From NCBI GenBank assembly GCA_016177705.1, contig JACOUT010000020.1, positions 1 through 64,000 of the forward strand: DNA of 64,000 bases, written 5' to 3'. This document shows positions 56,696-64,000 of this stretch, piece by piece (position 1 is the stretch's first letter; each line of letters starts with the position of its first letter). The notes beneath the pieces were generated by a model, which ran no database searches, had not been told where the DNA came from, and saw only the letters and a list, made by a program, of their open reading frames with translations. The translations under genes and the position numbers were made by a program. Origin of the DNA: Deltaproteobacteria bacterium. Lineage in GTDB: Bacteria > Myxococcota > UBA727 > VGSZ01.

Positions 56696-58420
56696 TCAAC
56701 GGCCGCGCGAACGGCGCACCCGCGTGAGCAGGACGACGGCGAACCACCACGTCGACAAGTCGAGCTGGCCGCAGCCGCAACCGTCCACGCCGCCCGCTGG
56801 CACCACGCCAGCGTCGATGGGCGCGGCGCCGCCGACAGCGCCCGCGTCGGCCGGCGGCGACACCCCGGCGTCGACGAGGGGGCCGGCGTCGCCGGCCGGG
56901 GCGCCACCCGCGTCGGGCGCCGTGCCCGCGTCCGCCACGGGCGCGTCGTGGTCGCACACGCCGTTGCTCGGCGTGAACTCGCAGACCGAGTCCTGGCACT
57001 GCCAGGTACCGACGCAGCCCGGCACCGGTGGCACGCGGCCGACGCAGTCCGCGCTGGACTGGCACTCGGTGCCGTCGTCGCACACGCAGTAGAACTGCAA
57101 GCCGCTCGACTGGCAGCGCGCCTCGCCGGTGCAGGTGGCGCCGAGGCGATCCGCGCAGGCGCCGTCGGTGAAACACTCGATGGCGAAGCCGCCGTCGTCG
57201 GGGCACACCCACTCGCACGCGCTCTGTCGGCAGCGCCACGCGCCGCCGGCGCAGCCGTACATCGGCGGCGCGCCGCATTCGCTTGCCGCCGAGCACTCGG
57301 GCGCCGCGGCGTCGCCGAAGGCGAAGTAGCTCACGATCTCGCCCTCGAGCCCACGCAGCGTGACCTCGACCTTGGCGCCGTCGACCTCGACCAACGCGTA
57401 GCCGAGGCGCGTCTCGCCGTAGACGATGGTGTGATCGGGCGTGGTGCGCAGGCCCAGGTGATCGTAGAGCGGCGCGCCGCCGCCGCCGTGGATCACGTAG
57501 GGCGTGCCGCGCGCCGACCAGCCGCGCTCGGCGTAGTGGTCGTGCCCCGAGAAGATGACGTCGACGCCCGCGTCGTCGAGGTCGTCGAGCCAGCGGCGCA
57601 GCCAGTAGTTGCCGCTCCGGCCCGCCTTGGACGAGTAGGGCCCCTGGTGGATGAAGACGAAGCGGTGCTCGACGCCTGGCGGCGTCGACGCCAGGGCGGC
57701 GCGCAGGAACTCGACCTGGTCGCTCGAGCCGAAGTCGTACAGGTCGTCGACCTCGACGTTGAGCAGCATCAACTGCGCGTTGCCGTAGACCGTCGAGGAG
57801 AACGCCCGATCGATGTGGAAGATGCGCTGCGTGACGTCGAAGCTGGTGCCGTCGACCTCGTGATTGCCGATGGCTACGAAAAGCGGCTGCTCGAGCAACA
57901 GCGGCCGAGCCACCGTGAAGAAGCTGTCCCAGTCGGCCTCGACCTGCCCGTCGCTCACCAGGTCGCCGGTGTTCATCAAGAAACTCAGGGGCGTGGGCTC
58001 GGCCAGGATGGCGTCGACCACCGCGGCGTGCTGCTCGGCGCTCGATCGGTTGTCGCCGTAGACCACGAAAGCAAAGCGCGCGGCCGCGTCACCCGCTGTC
58101 GGCGCGGTGGTGAACGAGCCGTCGAAGGTGCCGTAGCCGTCGATGTCGACGCGCAGCACGTAGCTGGTCGCGGCCGCGAGCCCGTCGAGCAGCACGCTCT
58201 GATGCAGGGCGGCGCCGCTGGTCGGCCTGCTGTGTTCGGCGATCGTGGCCTCGCCCCAACGCACCGTGCCCGTGCTCCCGCCCATGCCGGCCGGCGACTC
58301 CCAGACCACGCGCACTGACGACGATGAGACGTCAAGCAGGTAGGGACCACGCAGCGCTGCGCCTTCGGCCGAGGCTGAGCGTGCCAGCACGAGCACCGCC
58401 GCGAGCAGGACGACGCGCAT
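56696..58420 (-). CDS. Surface metallophosphoesterase with MYXO-CTERM-like tail
   Basis: 574 residues from the ATG at 58420, with a signal peptide (VVLLAAVLVLARSASAEG). Residues 20-110 are a purple-acid-phosphatase/fibronectin-like N domain; 115-340 are a calcineurin-like phosphoesterase with VVYGDNRSS, MNTGDLVSDG, AIGNHEVDG and FSGHDHYAERG. Residues 365-500 are Cys-rich repeats (CAGGAWRCRQSACEWVC), then a Pro/Ala/Gly linker and the tail GCGCGQLDLSTWWFAVVL followed by an Arg-rich end. The tail has the MYXO-CTERM order and suggests anchoring or surface display. Substrate unknown. Confidence 0.9.
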   Translation of the reverse strand: MRVVLLAAVLVLARSASAEGAALRGPYLLDVSSSSVRVVWESPAGMGGSTGTVRWGEATIAEHSRPTSGAALHQSVLLDGLAAATSYVLRVDIDGYGTFDGSFTTAPTAGDAAARFAFVVYGDNRSSAEQHAAVVDAILAEPTPLSFLMNTGDLVSDGQVEADWDSFFTVARPLLLEQPLFVAIGNHEVDGTSFDVTQRIFHIDRAFSSTVYGNAQLMLLNVEVDDLYDFGSSDQVEFLRAALASTPPGVEHRFVFIHQGPYSSKAGRSGNYWLRRWLDDLDDAGVDVIFSGHDHYAERGWSARGTPYVIHGGGGAPLYDHLGLRTTPDHTIVYGETRLGYALVEVDGAKVEVTLRGLEGEIVSYFAFGDAAAPECSAASECGAPPMYGCAGGAWRCRQSACEWVCPDDGGFAIECFTDGACADRLGATCTGEARCQSSGLQFYCVCDDGTECQSSADCVGRVPPVPGCVGTWQCQDSVCEFTPSNGVCDHDAPVADAGTAPDAGGAPAGDAGPLVDAGVSPPADAGAVGGAAPIDAGVVPAGGVDGCGCGQLDLSTWWFAVVLLTRVRRSRGR

Positions 58421-58640
58421 CCCCCATTGTCGGGCCTTGCCCCGACGTCGTCTACCGAGGGCAGCGCGCGGTTGCGCACGGCGGCGAGAGTGGTGCCGCA
58501 CGCCCTGATGAAGCTGCGCGGCAGTGCTACGCGTTGCGGCGCGGTGCTTGCAGTGCCCAACACCGGCCCAGCCCATGCAGGTGTGGGGCTCGGGCGTTGG
58601 GCGCGGGCTCGGCGCCCGGACCGAAACCGAGGAGGACGTC

Positions 58641-59075
58641 ATGGGAACCGCACTCAGTAAGACCCGAAGCCGGGTCTACGATGAGGTGAACGCGCTGTTC
58701 GGACGGACGCCGCAGTGGCTGAAGCTGCAGCCGGACGGCGCCATCGAAGGGTTCTGGCTGCAGATGCGCGACTTCTATCTCGCGCCTACCGCCGTCCCCA
58801 ACAAGTACAAGGATCTGATTGGGCTGGCCGTCGCGGGAGCAACACGCTGCCACTACTGCACGCTCTTTCACACGGAGATCGCGCGGTTGAACGGCGCCAC
58901 CGACGAGGAGATCGCCGAGGCCAGCGCCGTGGGCGCGCTCACCATGCAGGGGAGCACGTTCATCAACTCGATGCAGGTCGGCTACGACGAGTTCCGGCGC
59001 GAGACGCTGGACATCGTCAAGTACGTCAAGCAGCAGAAGGGGAAGCCGGCCACTGGGGTGCCGGCGCATGTCTGA
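58641..59075 (+). CDS. AhpD-like/carboxymuconolactone decarboxylase family protein
   Basis: 144 residues from the ATG at 58641 with GAGGAGG upstream. The motif GATRCHYCTLFHTEIARLNG holds the C-x2-C active site of AhpD alkylhydroperoxidase relatives, and GATDEEIAEASAVGALTMQG is the usual following helix. Such proteins are small peroxidases or decarboxylase relatives; many have unknown substrates. The 220-base gap upstream is divergent to the phosphoesterase and shows no clear promoter. The stop overlaps the next small gene by eight bases. Confidence 0.88.
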   Translation: MGTALSKTRSRVYDEVNALFGRTPQWLKLQPDGAIEGFWLQMRDFYLAPTAVPNKYKDLIGLAVAGATRCHYCTLFHTEIARLNGATDEEIAEASAVGALTMQGSTFINSMQVGYDEFRRETLDIVKYVKQQKGKPATGVPAHV

Positions 59076-59385
59076 GCCGGCACTGCACGACGACTTGGTG
59101 CGGCGCTTGATCGAGCTCCGCGCCGTGAGCAGCGACGGCGGGTCGCTGCGGACCACGCGCCGCTTCCAGGCCGCCATGGCACGCGCGGCCGCGGAGGCGG
59201 TGCGCCGGAGGGAGCAGCGCTTTGATCTGCGCATCCCCGTCGCAGCCGCGTTACTCGAGCTGGTCGAGGCCGGCGCCAACGAGCACGGGGAGCACCCGTC
59301 CGACGAGGTGCTGGCGAGCTTGGTCGAGCTGGTGGTTCCTCTCGAGGCTGGCGGCCTCGGTAGGCCGGTGCCACCAACCCCGTAG
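59068..59385 (+). CDS. Small hypothetical protein coupled to the AhpD-like gene
   Basis: 105 residues. It overlaps the AhpD-like gene by eight bases and has a credible composition with helical segments (RRFQAAMARAAAEAVRRREQ, then IPVAAALLELVEAGANEHGE). No motif or family was recognised, and it lacks a signal peptide. The coupling suggests a partner or regulator of the AhpD-like protein. It converges with the OmpA-type gene without a gap, which supports a real 3' end here. Confidence 0.6.
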   Translation: MSEPALHDDLVRRLIELRAVSSDGGSLRTTRRFQAAMARAAAEAVRRREQRFDLRIPVAAALLELVEAGANEHGEHPSDEVLASLVELVVPLEAGGLGRPVPPTP

Positions 59386-60195
59386 TCAGCGCGCCGCCTT
59401 CTGCAGCTCCTCGAAGCCGGGCAGCGACGACAGGTCGGGCACGAGCACGATCTCGATGCGCCGGTTCGCCGCCTTGCCTTCCTTGGTGTCGTTCGCCTGC
59501 GCGGGCTTGAACTGCGAGTAGCTCGCGGCCGACAGCCGCTCGGGCGGCATCTGTCCGTCCACCAGCGCCTTGACCACGTTGATGGCGCGCGCCGCGGCCA
59601 GCTCCCAGTTGGTGGCGTAGAACGCGTGGCCTTTGATCGGGACGTCGTCGGTGTGGCCCTCGATCTGGAAGCGGCGGTCGGGGATGTCCTTCAAGACCGC
59701 GGCCACCTCCCCAATGGCGCCCTTGCCGTCCTTCGAGAGCAGCGCCGAGCCCGAGGGGAACAAGATGTCGGTGGCGAGCACCACCACCATGCGGCCCTCG
59801 ACGATCTTGACGCCGAGCTTGCCGGCGTCGATCAGCGTCTTGAAGCGATCGACCAGCGCGCGGAACTCCCCGATGCGACGGTCGGCCTCGGCCTTTCTCG
59901 CCGACAGCTCCTGCATCGCCTTCTTCATCTCCTCGACGGACATGGAGAGCTTGGTGCGCTCGTCGGTCATGGCGGTGAGCGCCTGCTGGATGCGGTCGCG
60001 CTCGGCGATGAGCTTGTCCAGCTCGGCCTGGGTGCGCTGCCGCGCGCTCGACTCGGCGCTCAGGCGCGTCGAGGTGGAGGCGAGGTCGGCCTTGAGCTTG
60101 TCGCGGTCTGCCTGCAGCAGGTCGTAGTCACCCTGGGAGACACAGCCGCCGAGGGTGACGGTGGTGAGGAGCACGAAGAGAGTGAGGATGCGCAT
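59386..60195 (-). CDS. OmpA/MotB C-terminal domain lipoprotein
   Basis: 269 residues. A lipoprotein signal ends in LGGC (Cys18). Residues 25-125 are a long coiled coil (AERDRIQQALTAMTDERTKL, SVEEMKKAMQELSARKAEAD). The C-terminal OmpA domain shows IEGHTDDVPIKGHAFYATNW then ELAAARAINVVKAL and NRRIEIVLVP, which bind diaminopimelate in peptidoglycan. It should tether the outer membrane or a coiled-coil partner to the cell wall from the periplasm. It is a Pal-like or MotB-periplasmic-like protein without a membrane helix. It is followed by a 64-base gap to the ceramidase-like gene on the same strand. Confidence 0.93.
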   Translation of the reverse strand: MRILTLFVLLTTVTLGGCVSQGDYDLLQADRDKLKADLASTSTRLSAESSARQRTQAELDKLIAERDRIQQALTAMTDERTKLSMSVEEMKKAMQELSARKAEADRRIGEFRALVDRFKTLIDAGKLGVKIVEGRMVVVLATDILFPSGSALLSKDGKGAIGEVAAVLKDIPDRRFQIEGHTDDVPIKGHAFYATNWELAAARAINVVKALVDGQMPPERLSAASYSQFKPAQANDTKEGKAANRRIEIVLVPDLSSLPGFEELQKAAR

Positions 60196-60259
60196 GGCGC
60201 GGGTTCTACGACAGGGCGCGGGAGGGAGTCACGCCCCGCACGCGCGTGCGGGCGGTCGA

Positions 60260-62665
60260 TCACTCGGCCGACAGCGGCACGTTCGCAGGCGCGTTGTGGT
60301 TGCCCCACTCGTCTCGCAGCGCGCCCACAGGCACGCGCAGCTCCAGCACCTCGCTGATTGGCGCGTCCACGACGAAGCCCGGGCCCTCGCCTGGCGCATA
60401 GGCGACGGGCGCCGCCGTGCCGCTCAGGGCGCGAAACTCCATCGCCTGCTCGATGGCCACGCCGTCGGCGACCAGCTCGACGACGGGCCGCTCCGGCAGC
60501 GGCGTGAGCAGCGGCACGAACGGGGGCGCGAACCAGGGGTCGACCATCGAGAACCCGTCGACCTGCCAGTCCGTGCTGCCGGAGAGCGCGCTGTACACCG
60601 GCGCCATCGCCGGGTAGCGCACGGTGAGGAACACCGCTCGCTCGGGATCGATGACGAGCCGCGCCTCCACCAGCAGCCGGTCGTTCGCCACGACGTCGAA
60701 GGGCGTGGAGGTCAGCAGGTAGTCCTCGACGCCCTGCGCCGCGTAGCGCCCGCGCACCACGAAGCGATGAAGTCCGAGCGGGGCGTCGCGCGCCGGTTCC
60801 CACTGCACCTGCCAGCGATGATCACGCACGCGCGCGTCCGGGGCGTCGCGATAGCTGGGGGTCGCCGTGTAGAACATCGGCAGGTGGGATCCGGTCGCGC
60901 TCGACAGCGCCTTCCACGCGCCGTCGAGGACGGGGACCCACGCACCGTCGAGGCGCTCCACCGTGCACTCGGGCTGGTCGACCGCGGGGTCGCCGCCGGC
61001 GAAGGCCCACGCCGCGCTCTCGAGCCGGCGCACCGTCGCCGCGGGCGCGCTGACCTCGGCGGGCGCCGTTTCAGACGCGGTCGGCGCCACCGGCGACCAG
61101 TCGCCGATCGAGAACGTGATCGGCGCCAGCGCGTCCCCGGCGGCGCGGCGCTCGCCCGTGGTCAGCTCGCGCGCCAGGTCGACGAGCTGGTCTTTGAGGT
61201 AGGGGCCCATGCGCCACCCCCACGGGCTGATGGTGGGCTCGTAGCCGCCCGACAGCCAGTCGTCCGGCTCGAGCAGGTAGCCGTTATGGTCCATGGCCAG
61301 CCCGGCGATGACGACGTCCGAGCTGGGCGGTAGCACTCCCTCGATCGCCGCAGCCACGCTCTTGCCGTAGCTGCCGACCGGCTCACCGGGGACGCCAATC
61401 AGGTGCAGCCCGCCGATGCGCAGCGCGCTGATCCACGTGCGGGTCTTCGCACCCTCGATGTCGGCCGCGCCGACGCAGAACACCTCAGCCGGCGTCGCCG
61501 GCGCGCTGACGTCGCAGCCCTCGCGGCCGGTCGAGCACAAGAGGCCACCGCCGAAGTGGAACTCGTCGATGTCATAGCCGAGCCGCTCGTGGCCGAGCTC
61601 GACGGCGCGCTCGATGCCCGAGAGCGCAACCTCATGCTCGGTCTCGATGCCGTCGTAGACGGCGAGCGCCGTCTGCGCCAGGTCCCAGCCGGCGCGCGCC
61701 ATCGCCTGGCTGCCGCTGTGGCCGCGCGCCCAGCCGCGCGGCGACATGTCGCCGACGTTGCCCTGCAGGAAGAACGCCATCATCGGTGACGGCATGGCGG
61801 CCTCGATCGCGTACTCGACGTGGCCGGGCGCATCGACCGTCAGGTGCCGGCTGTCTCGGTCGTAGGCGATGCCGTGCATGGCGTAGCCCACCACCAAGGC
61901 GATGGGCGCGCCGGTGTCGAGCTCGTCGATGCGCAGCACGGTGACGCGCTTGTCGGACTGGTCTGCTCCCTCGAGCCAGTCGCTCTCGCAGCGACGATCG
62001 CCGGCGGCCGTGGTGTTCTCGCCGAAGCCGTAGCCGACGCGCGCCGGGCGGAGCTGCCGGTAGGCCTCGTCGATGGCGTCGACGATCGGCTCGACGATGC
62101 GATGCAGGCTCTCGGCGCTATAGCTGTCACCACCGAGCGCCCAGCCGTGGACGTCGTCCGGTGGGAAGTCCGACAGCGCCGCCGGCAGGATGCTGGCCGC
62201 CGACGCGCGCTGGCCTGCGCCATGCGTGTGGGTGGCGTTGATGAGCAGGCGGCCACGCAGGTCGCGGCCAAGGCGCTCCTTCACGCGCGCGAGCGTGTGC
62301 GCCGTGATCTCCTCGGTGAGGTAGACCATGTCGAGGCGCACCAGCACGACGTCGGTGTGGCCGTTGTCGAGCACGATGGCGCGCGCGCTCGGCGCGGATT
62401 GCACGCCGCGCGTAGCGGGGAAGGTGTCGGCGAACGGGCTGCCGGGGTCATCGGGCGGCGGCTCGGAGCCGAGCGCGACGCTCTGGAAGTAGCCCGCATG
62501 CGGGTGGCCCACCGGCAGCCGCAGCACCACCTGCGCCGCGCCGGCGCGCAAGGGGCCCGGCGGGGGCGGTGTGAACCCCTCGGTGGTCGACGGACAGGCC
62601 GCGCCGAGCGCGCAGCAGAGGAGCGCGCTCGCCGCGGCGGATCGGGTCCTGTTGGCGTGGTGCAT
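60260..62665 (-). CDS. Neutral/alkaline ceramidase-like lipoprotein
   Basis: 801 residues. The lipobox is LGAAC with Cys24. GRLLINATHTHGAGQRASAA resembles the zinc-histidine motif of neutral ceramidase, and FFLQGNVGDMSPRGWARGHS matches its catalytic-serine NVGD-S-P block; WISALRIGGLHLIGVPGEPV and AGLAMDHNGYLLEPDDWLSG are further family landmarks. The C-terminal 270 residues are a beta-rich domain. It may cleave the amide bond of sphingolipid-like or other lipids at the cell surface; sphingolipids occur in many myxobacteria. It lies 15 bases after a related gene. Confidence 0.83.
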   Translation of the reverse strand: MHHANRTRSAAASALLCCALGAACPSTTEGFTPPPPGPLRAGAAQVVLRLPVGHPHAGYFQSVALGSEPPPDDPGSPFADTFPATRGVQSAPSARAIVLDNGHTDVVLVRLDMVYLTEEITAHTLARVKERLGRDLRGRLLINATHTHGAGQRASAASILPAALSDFPPDDVHGWALGGDSYSAESLHRIVEPIVDAIDEAYRQLRPARVGYGFGENTTAAGDRRCESDWLEGADQSDKRVTVLRIDELDTGAPIALVVGYAMHGIAYDRDSRHLTVDAPGHVEYAIEAAMPSPMMAFFLQGNVGDMSPRGWARGHSGSQAMARAGWDLAQTALAVYDGIETEHEVALSGIERAVELGHERLGYDIDEFHFGGGLLCSTGREGCDVSAPATPAEVFCVGAADIEGAKTRTWISALRIGGLHLIGVPGEPVGSYGKSVAAAIEGVLPPSSDVVIAGLAMDHNGYLLEPDDWLSGGYEPTISPWGWRMGPYLKDQLVDLARELTTGERRAAGDALAPITFSIGDWSPVAPTASETAPAEVSAPAATVRRLESAAWAFAGGDPAVDQPECTVERLDGAWVPVLDGAWKALSSATGSHLPMFYTATPSYRDAPDARVRDHRWQVQWEPARDAPLGLHRFVVRGRYAAQGVEDYLLTSTPFDVVANDRLLVEARLVIDPERAVFLTVRYPAMAPVYSALSGSTDWQVDGFSMVDPWFAPPFVPLLTPLPERPVVELVADGVAIEQAMEFRALSGTAAPVAYAPGEGPGFVVDAPISEVLELRVPVGALRDEWGNHNAPANVPLSAE

Positions 62666-62680
62666 CGTGCCTCCCGTGCG

Positions 62681-64000
62681 TCAGGGCTGGAGCTGGTAGA
62701 GGTCGCGCACGCCGCGCGCGAGCTCGGGCGCCGCGAGCGCGCCGATCGAGTTGGCCTCGCCGTACTGACCGTCCTCGACGTAGGCGAAGGGCGCGTCCCG
62801 GTCGAACTGCGGGCGAGGGATGATGTAGCCGATCGAGTCGTTGGCGTTGTTGAGCAGGATCTTGCGTGGGGCGTCGCGCATCATCGCCTGGTACGGCACC
62901 TCGATGGGCGCGTCGGGGAAGTCGGCGCCGGCGGGCTGCTCGATGAGCGCGTTGCCGTCCGCGTCCGTCACCCACAGCTCGGCGTACAGCTCCCCGGGCG
63001 ACGTCAGCAGCTCGACGTCACCGATGGAGAGCGCATTGAGCTCGCTGTCGATCTGGTAGAGCCCGAGCGGCACGTCGTCGATCGAGAGGCCTTCGACGGC
63101 GTCCTCGGGGATCCGCTCCCCCGACTCACTGTCGTAGAGCGGGCGACGCACCAGGCCGAGCGAGAAGGCGAAGGCGAGCGGTAGGTTCGTCGGCGTCAAG
63201 AGCACGGGCATGCGGCGCGAGCCGAGGGTCGGCGCGTCGTCGGTGACGGCGGCGGGGTCGCTGAGCGAGGCCACTGCCCAGGACGCCACGGCGCGGCCAA
63301 TGGCCTCGGGGCGCCGCCAGTCGCCGGTCGGGCAGGTCTCCACGTCGCCGCCGGCGTCGGGGCAGACCAGCGGGCCCATCGGCGTGGTCAAGCCGCCGAG
63401 CACGCTCGGGGCGAAGATGGCCGTGGTGCCCGGCAGGCGCGCCTCGAGCTCCTCGCGCAGGTAGTGCGGATAGTCCGAGGTGAGCTCGGTGTTGCCCTCG
63501 CCCATCGACTCCGGGTGATTGCCCCACACCACCAGGGTGGCGACGTTGCGCGCGTCGTCTGTCGCGGTGAAGTGCAACGTATGCACGGCGTCGTCGCGCA
63601 CCTCCGGCAGACGCGAGTCGCGAACATATTGCGCCGCGCTGGTTGTGCCAGCCGTCATGCGCGCGCGCGTCAGCGCCGACGTGGCCTCCGCCAGCGCCGC
63701 GGTCGCTTGCTCGACCACGAACTGGTTGAAGGCGGCATCGAGGCCGCTGTTGGCGACGTCGGGCCCCCACAGCCCGATGGTGTCCTTCGACGCATGCGTG
63801 TGCGTCGCCACCACCACGAGGTCGTCGATGGCGAGCCCCGCCGCGTGCGCGGCCTGCTTGATGCGAACAGCGTCATGGTGCAGCCAACCTTCGACGTCGA
63901 GCGCCACCAGCGCGATCCGGGTGGTGCCGCGCTCCAGCACCAACGCGCGCGCCCAGATGTCGTCGTGGATGCCGGTGGCGGGCCGCCCCTGGCCGAAGCC
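62681..64000 (-). CDS. Neutral ceramidase-like protein (N-terminal part beyond the window)
   Basis: The frame stays open to the right edge (it runs from 64000 to the stop at 62681), so the gene is cut at its 5' end. About 440 residues are seen, from GFGQGRPATGIHDDIWARAL onwards. ALVALDVEGWLHHDAVRIKQ and LVVVATHTHASKDTIGLWGP give a zinc-histidine motif; LVVWGNHPESMGEGNTELTS and FAPSVLGGLTTPMGPLVCPD replace the NVGD block of the next gene, so activity may differ. It lies upstream of and probably in one transcript with the gene at 60260-62665. Signal peptide and start are outside the window. Confidence 0.75.
   Translation of the reverse strand, partial: GFGQGRPATGIHDDIWARALVLERGTTRIALVALDVEGWLHHDAVRIKQAAHAAGLAIDDLVVVATHTHASKDTIGLWGPDVANSGLDAAFNQFVVEQATAALAEATSALTRARMTAGTTSAAQYVRDSRLPEVRDDAVHTLHFTATDDARNVATLVVWGNHPESMGEGNTELTSDYPHYLREELEARLPGTTAIFAPSVLGGLTTPMGPLVCPDAGGDVETCPTGDWRRPEAIGRAVASWAVASLSDPAAVTDDAPTLGSRRMPVLLTPTNLPLAFAFSLGLVRRPLYDSESGERIPEDAVEGLSIDDVPLGLYQIDSELNALSIGDVELLTSPGELYAELWVTDADGNALIEQPAGADFPDAPIEVPYQAMMRDAPRKILLNNANDSIGYIIPRPQFDRDAPFAYVEDGQYGEANSIGALAAPELARGVRDLYQLQP

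Overview
The window is a gene-dense, very GC-rich bacterial chromosome segment with about 57 protein genes, cut at both ends. It suggests a myxobacterial or deltaproteobacterial relative (Myxococcota). The signs are a MYXO-CTERM-like tail (Cys pair, membrane helix, Arg-rich end) on the phosphoesterase ending at 56696, many predicted lipoproteins, a (Gly-Glu)16 lipoprotein, and two tandem von Willebrand-type lipoproteins. No rRNA, tRNA, CRISPR array or transposase gene was found. Long overlapping antisense reading frames are by-products of the high GC content and were left out.

Layout. 1-4121 (minus): TetR repressor, LolD-type ATPase, two FtsX-type permeases and a LolA-like periplasmic protein, probably a lipoprotein or lipid export operon with a palindromic operator. 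4193-12397: mixed metabolic, membrane and lipoprotein genes (YedI, SMP-30-like, TfoX-like, amidohydrolase, HExxH protein, dienoyl-CoA isomerase, gamma carbonic anhydrase). 12471-16173 (plus): four overlapping genes forming a partner-switching signalling unit (GHKL kinase, SiaC-like antagonist, membrane SpoIIE phosphatase) with an embedded PhcB-like methyltransferase. 16189-25337 (minus): malate:quinone oxidoreductase, glycosyltransferase, 2,4-dienoyl-CoA reductase-like enzyme, tandem VWA lipoproteins and proS. 25338-25940 is non-coding and holds a nested inverted-repeat element. 25941-30757: SpoIID-like protein, AAA/DUF4143 ATPase, 5'-nucleotidase-like lipoprotein and a small unknown protein.

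30995-41396 is a nitrite-reduction and heme d1 island: nirJ, a NirH-like gene, a three-domain siroheme decarboxylase fusion, a siroheme synthase NAD-domain gene, a uroporphyrinogen methyltransferase, nirS with an extra N-terminal cytochrome domain, nirC, nirF and nirN. Together they can build heme d1 from uroporphyrinogen III and assemble cytochrome cd1. No nitric oxide reductase or denitrification regulator lies inside the window.

41401-54064: methyltransferase, a structured 477-base gap, acyl-CoA synthetase, queA-tgt-yajC-secD (with no secF following), then an ExbB-ExbD-ExbD-MMPL-methyltransferase operon. 54143-64000: cysK, multicopper oxidase lipoprotein, MYXO-CTERM-like phosphoesterase, AhpD-like protein, OmpA-type lipoprotein and two tandem neutral ceramidase-like proteins, the second cut by the window edge. 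All motif and coordinate statements come from reading the sequence; family names are recognition by motif and have not been tested by a database search.
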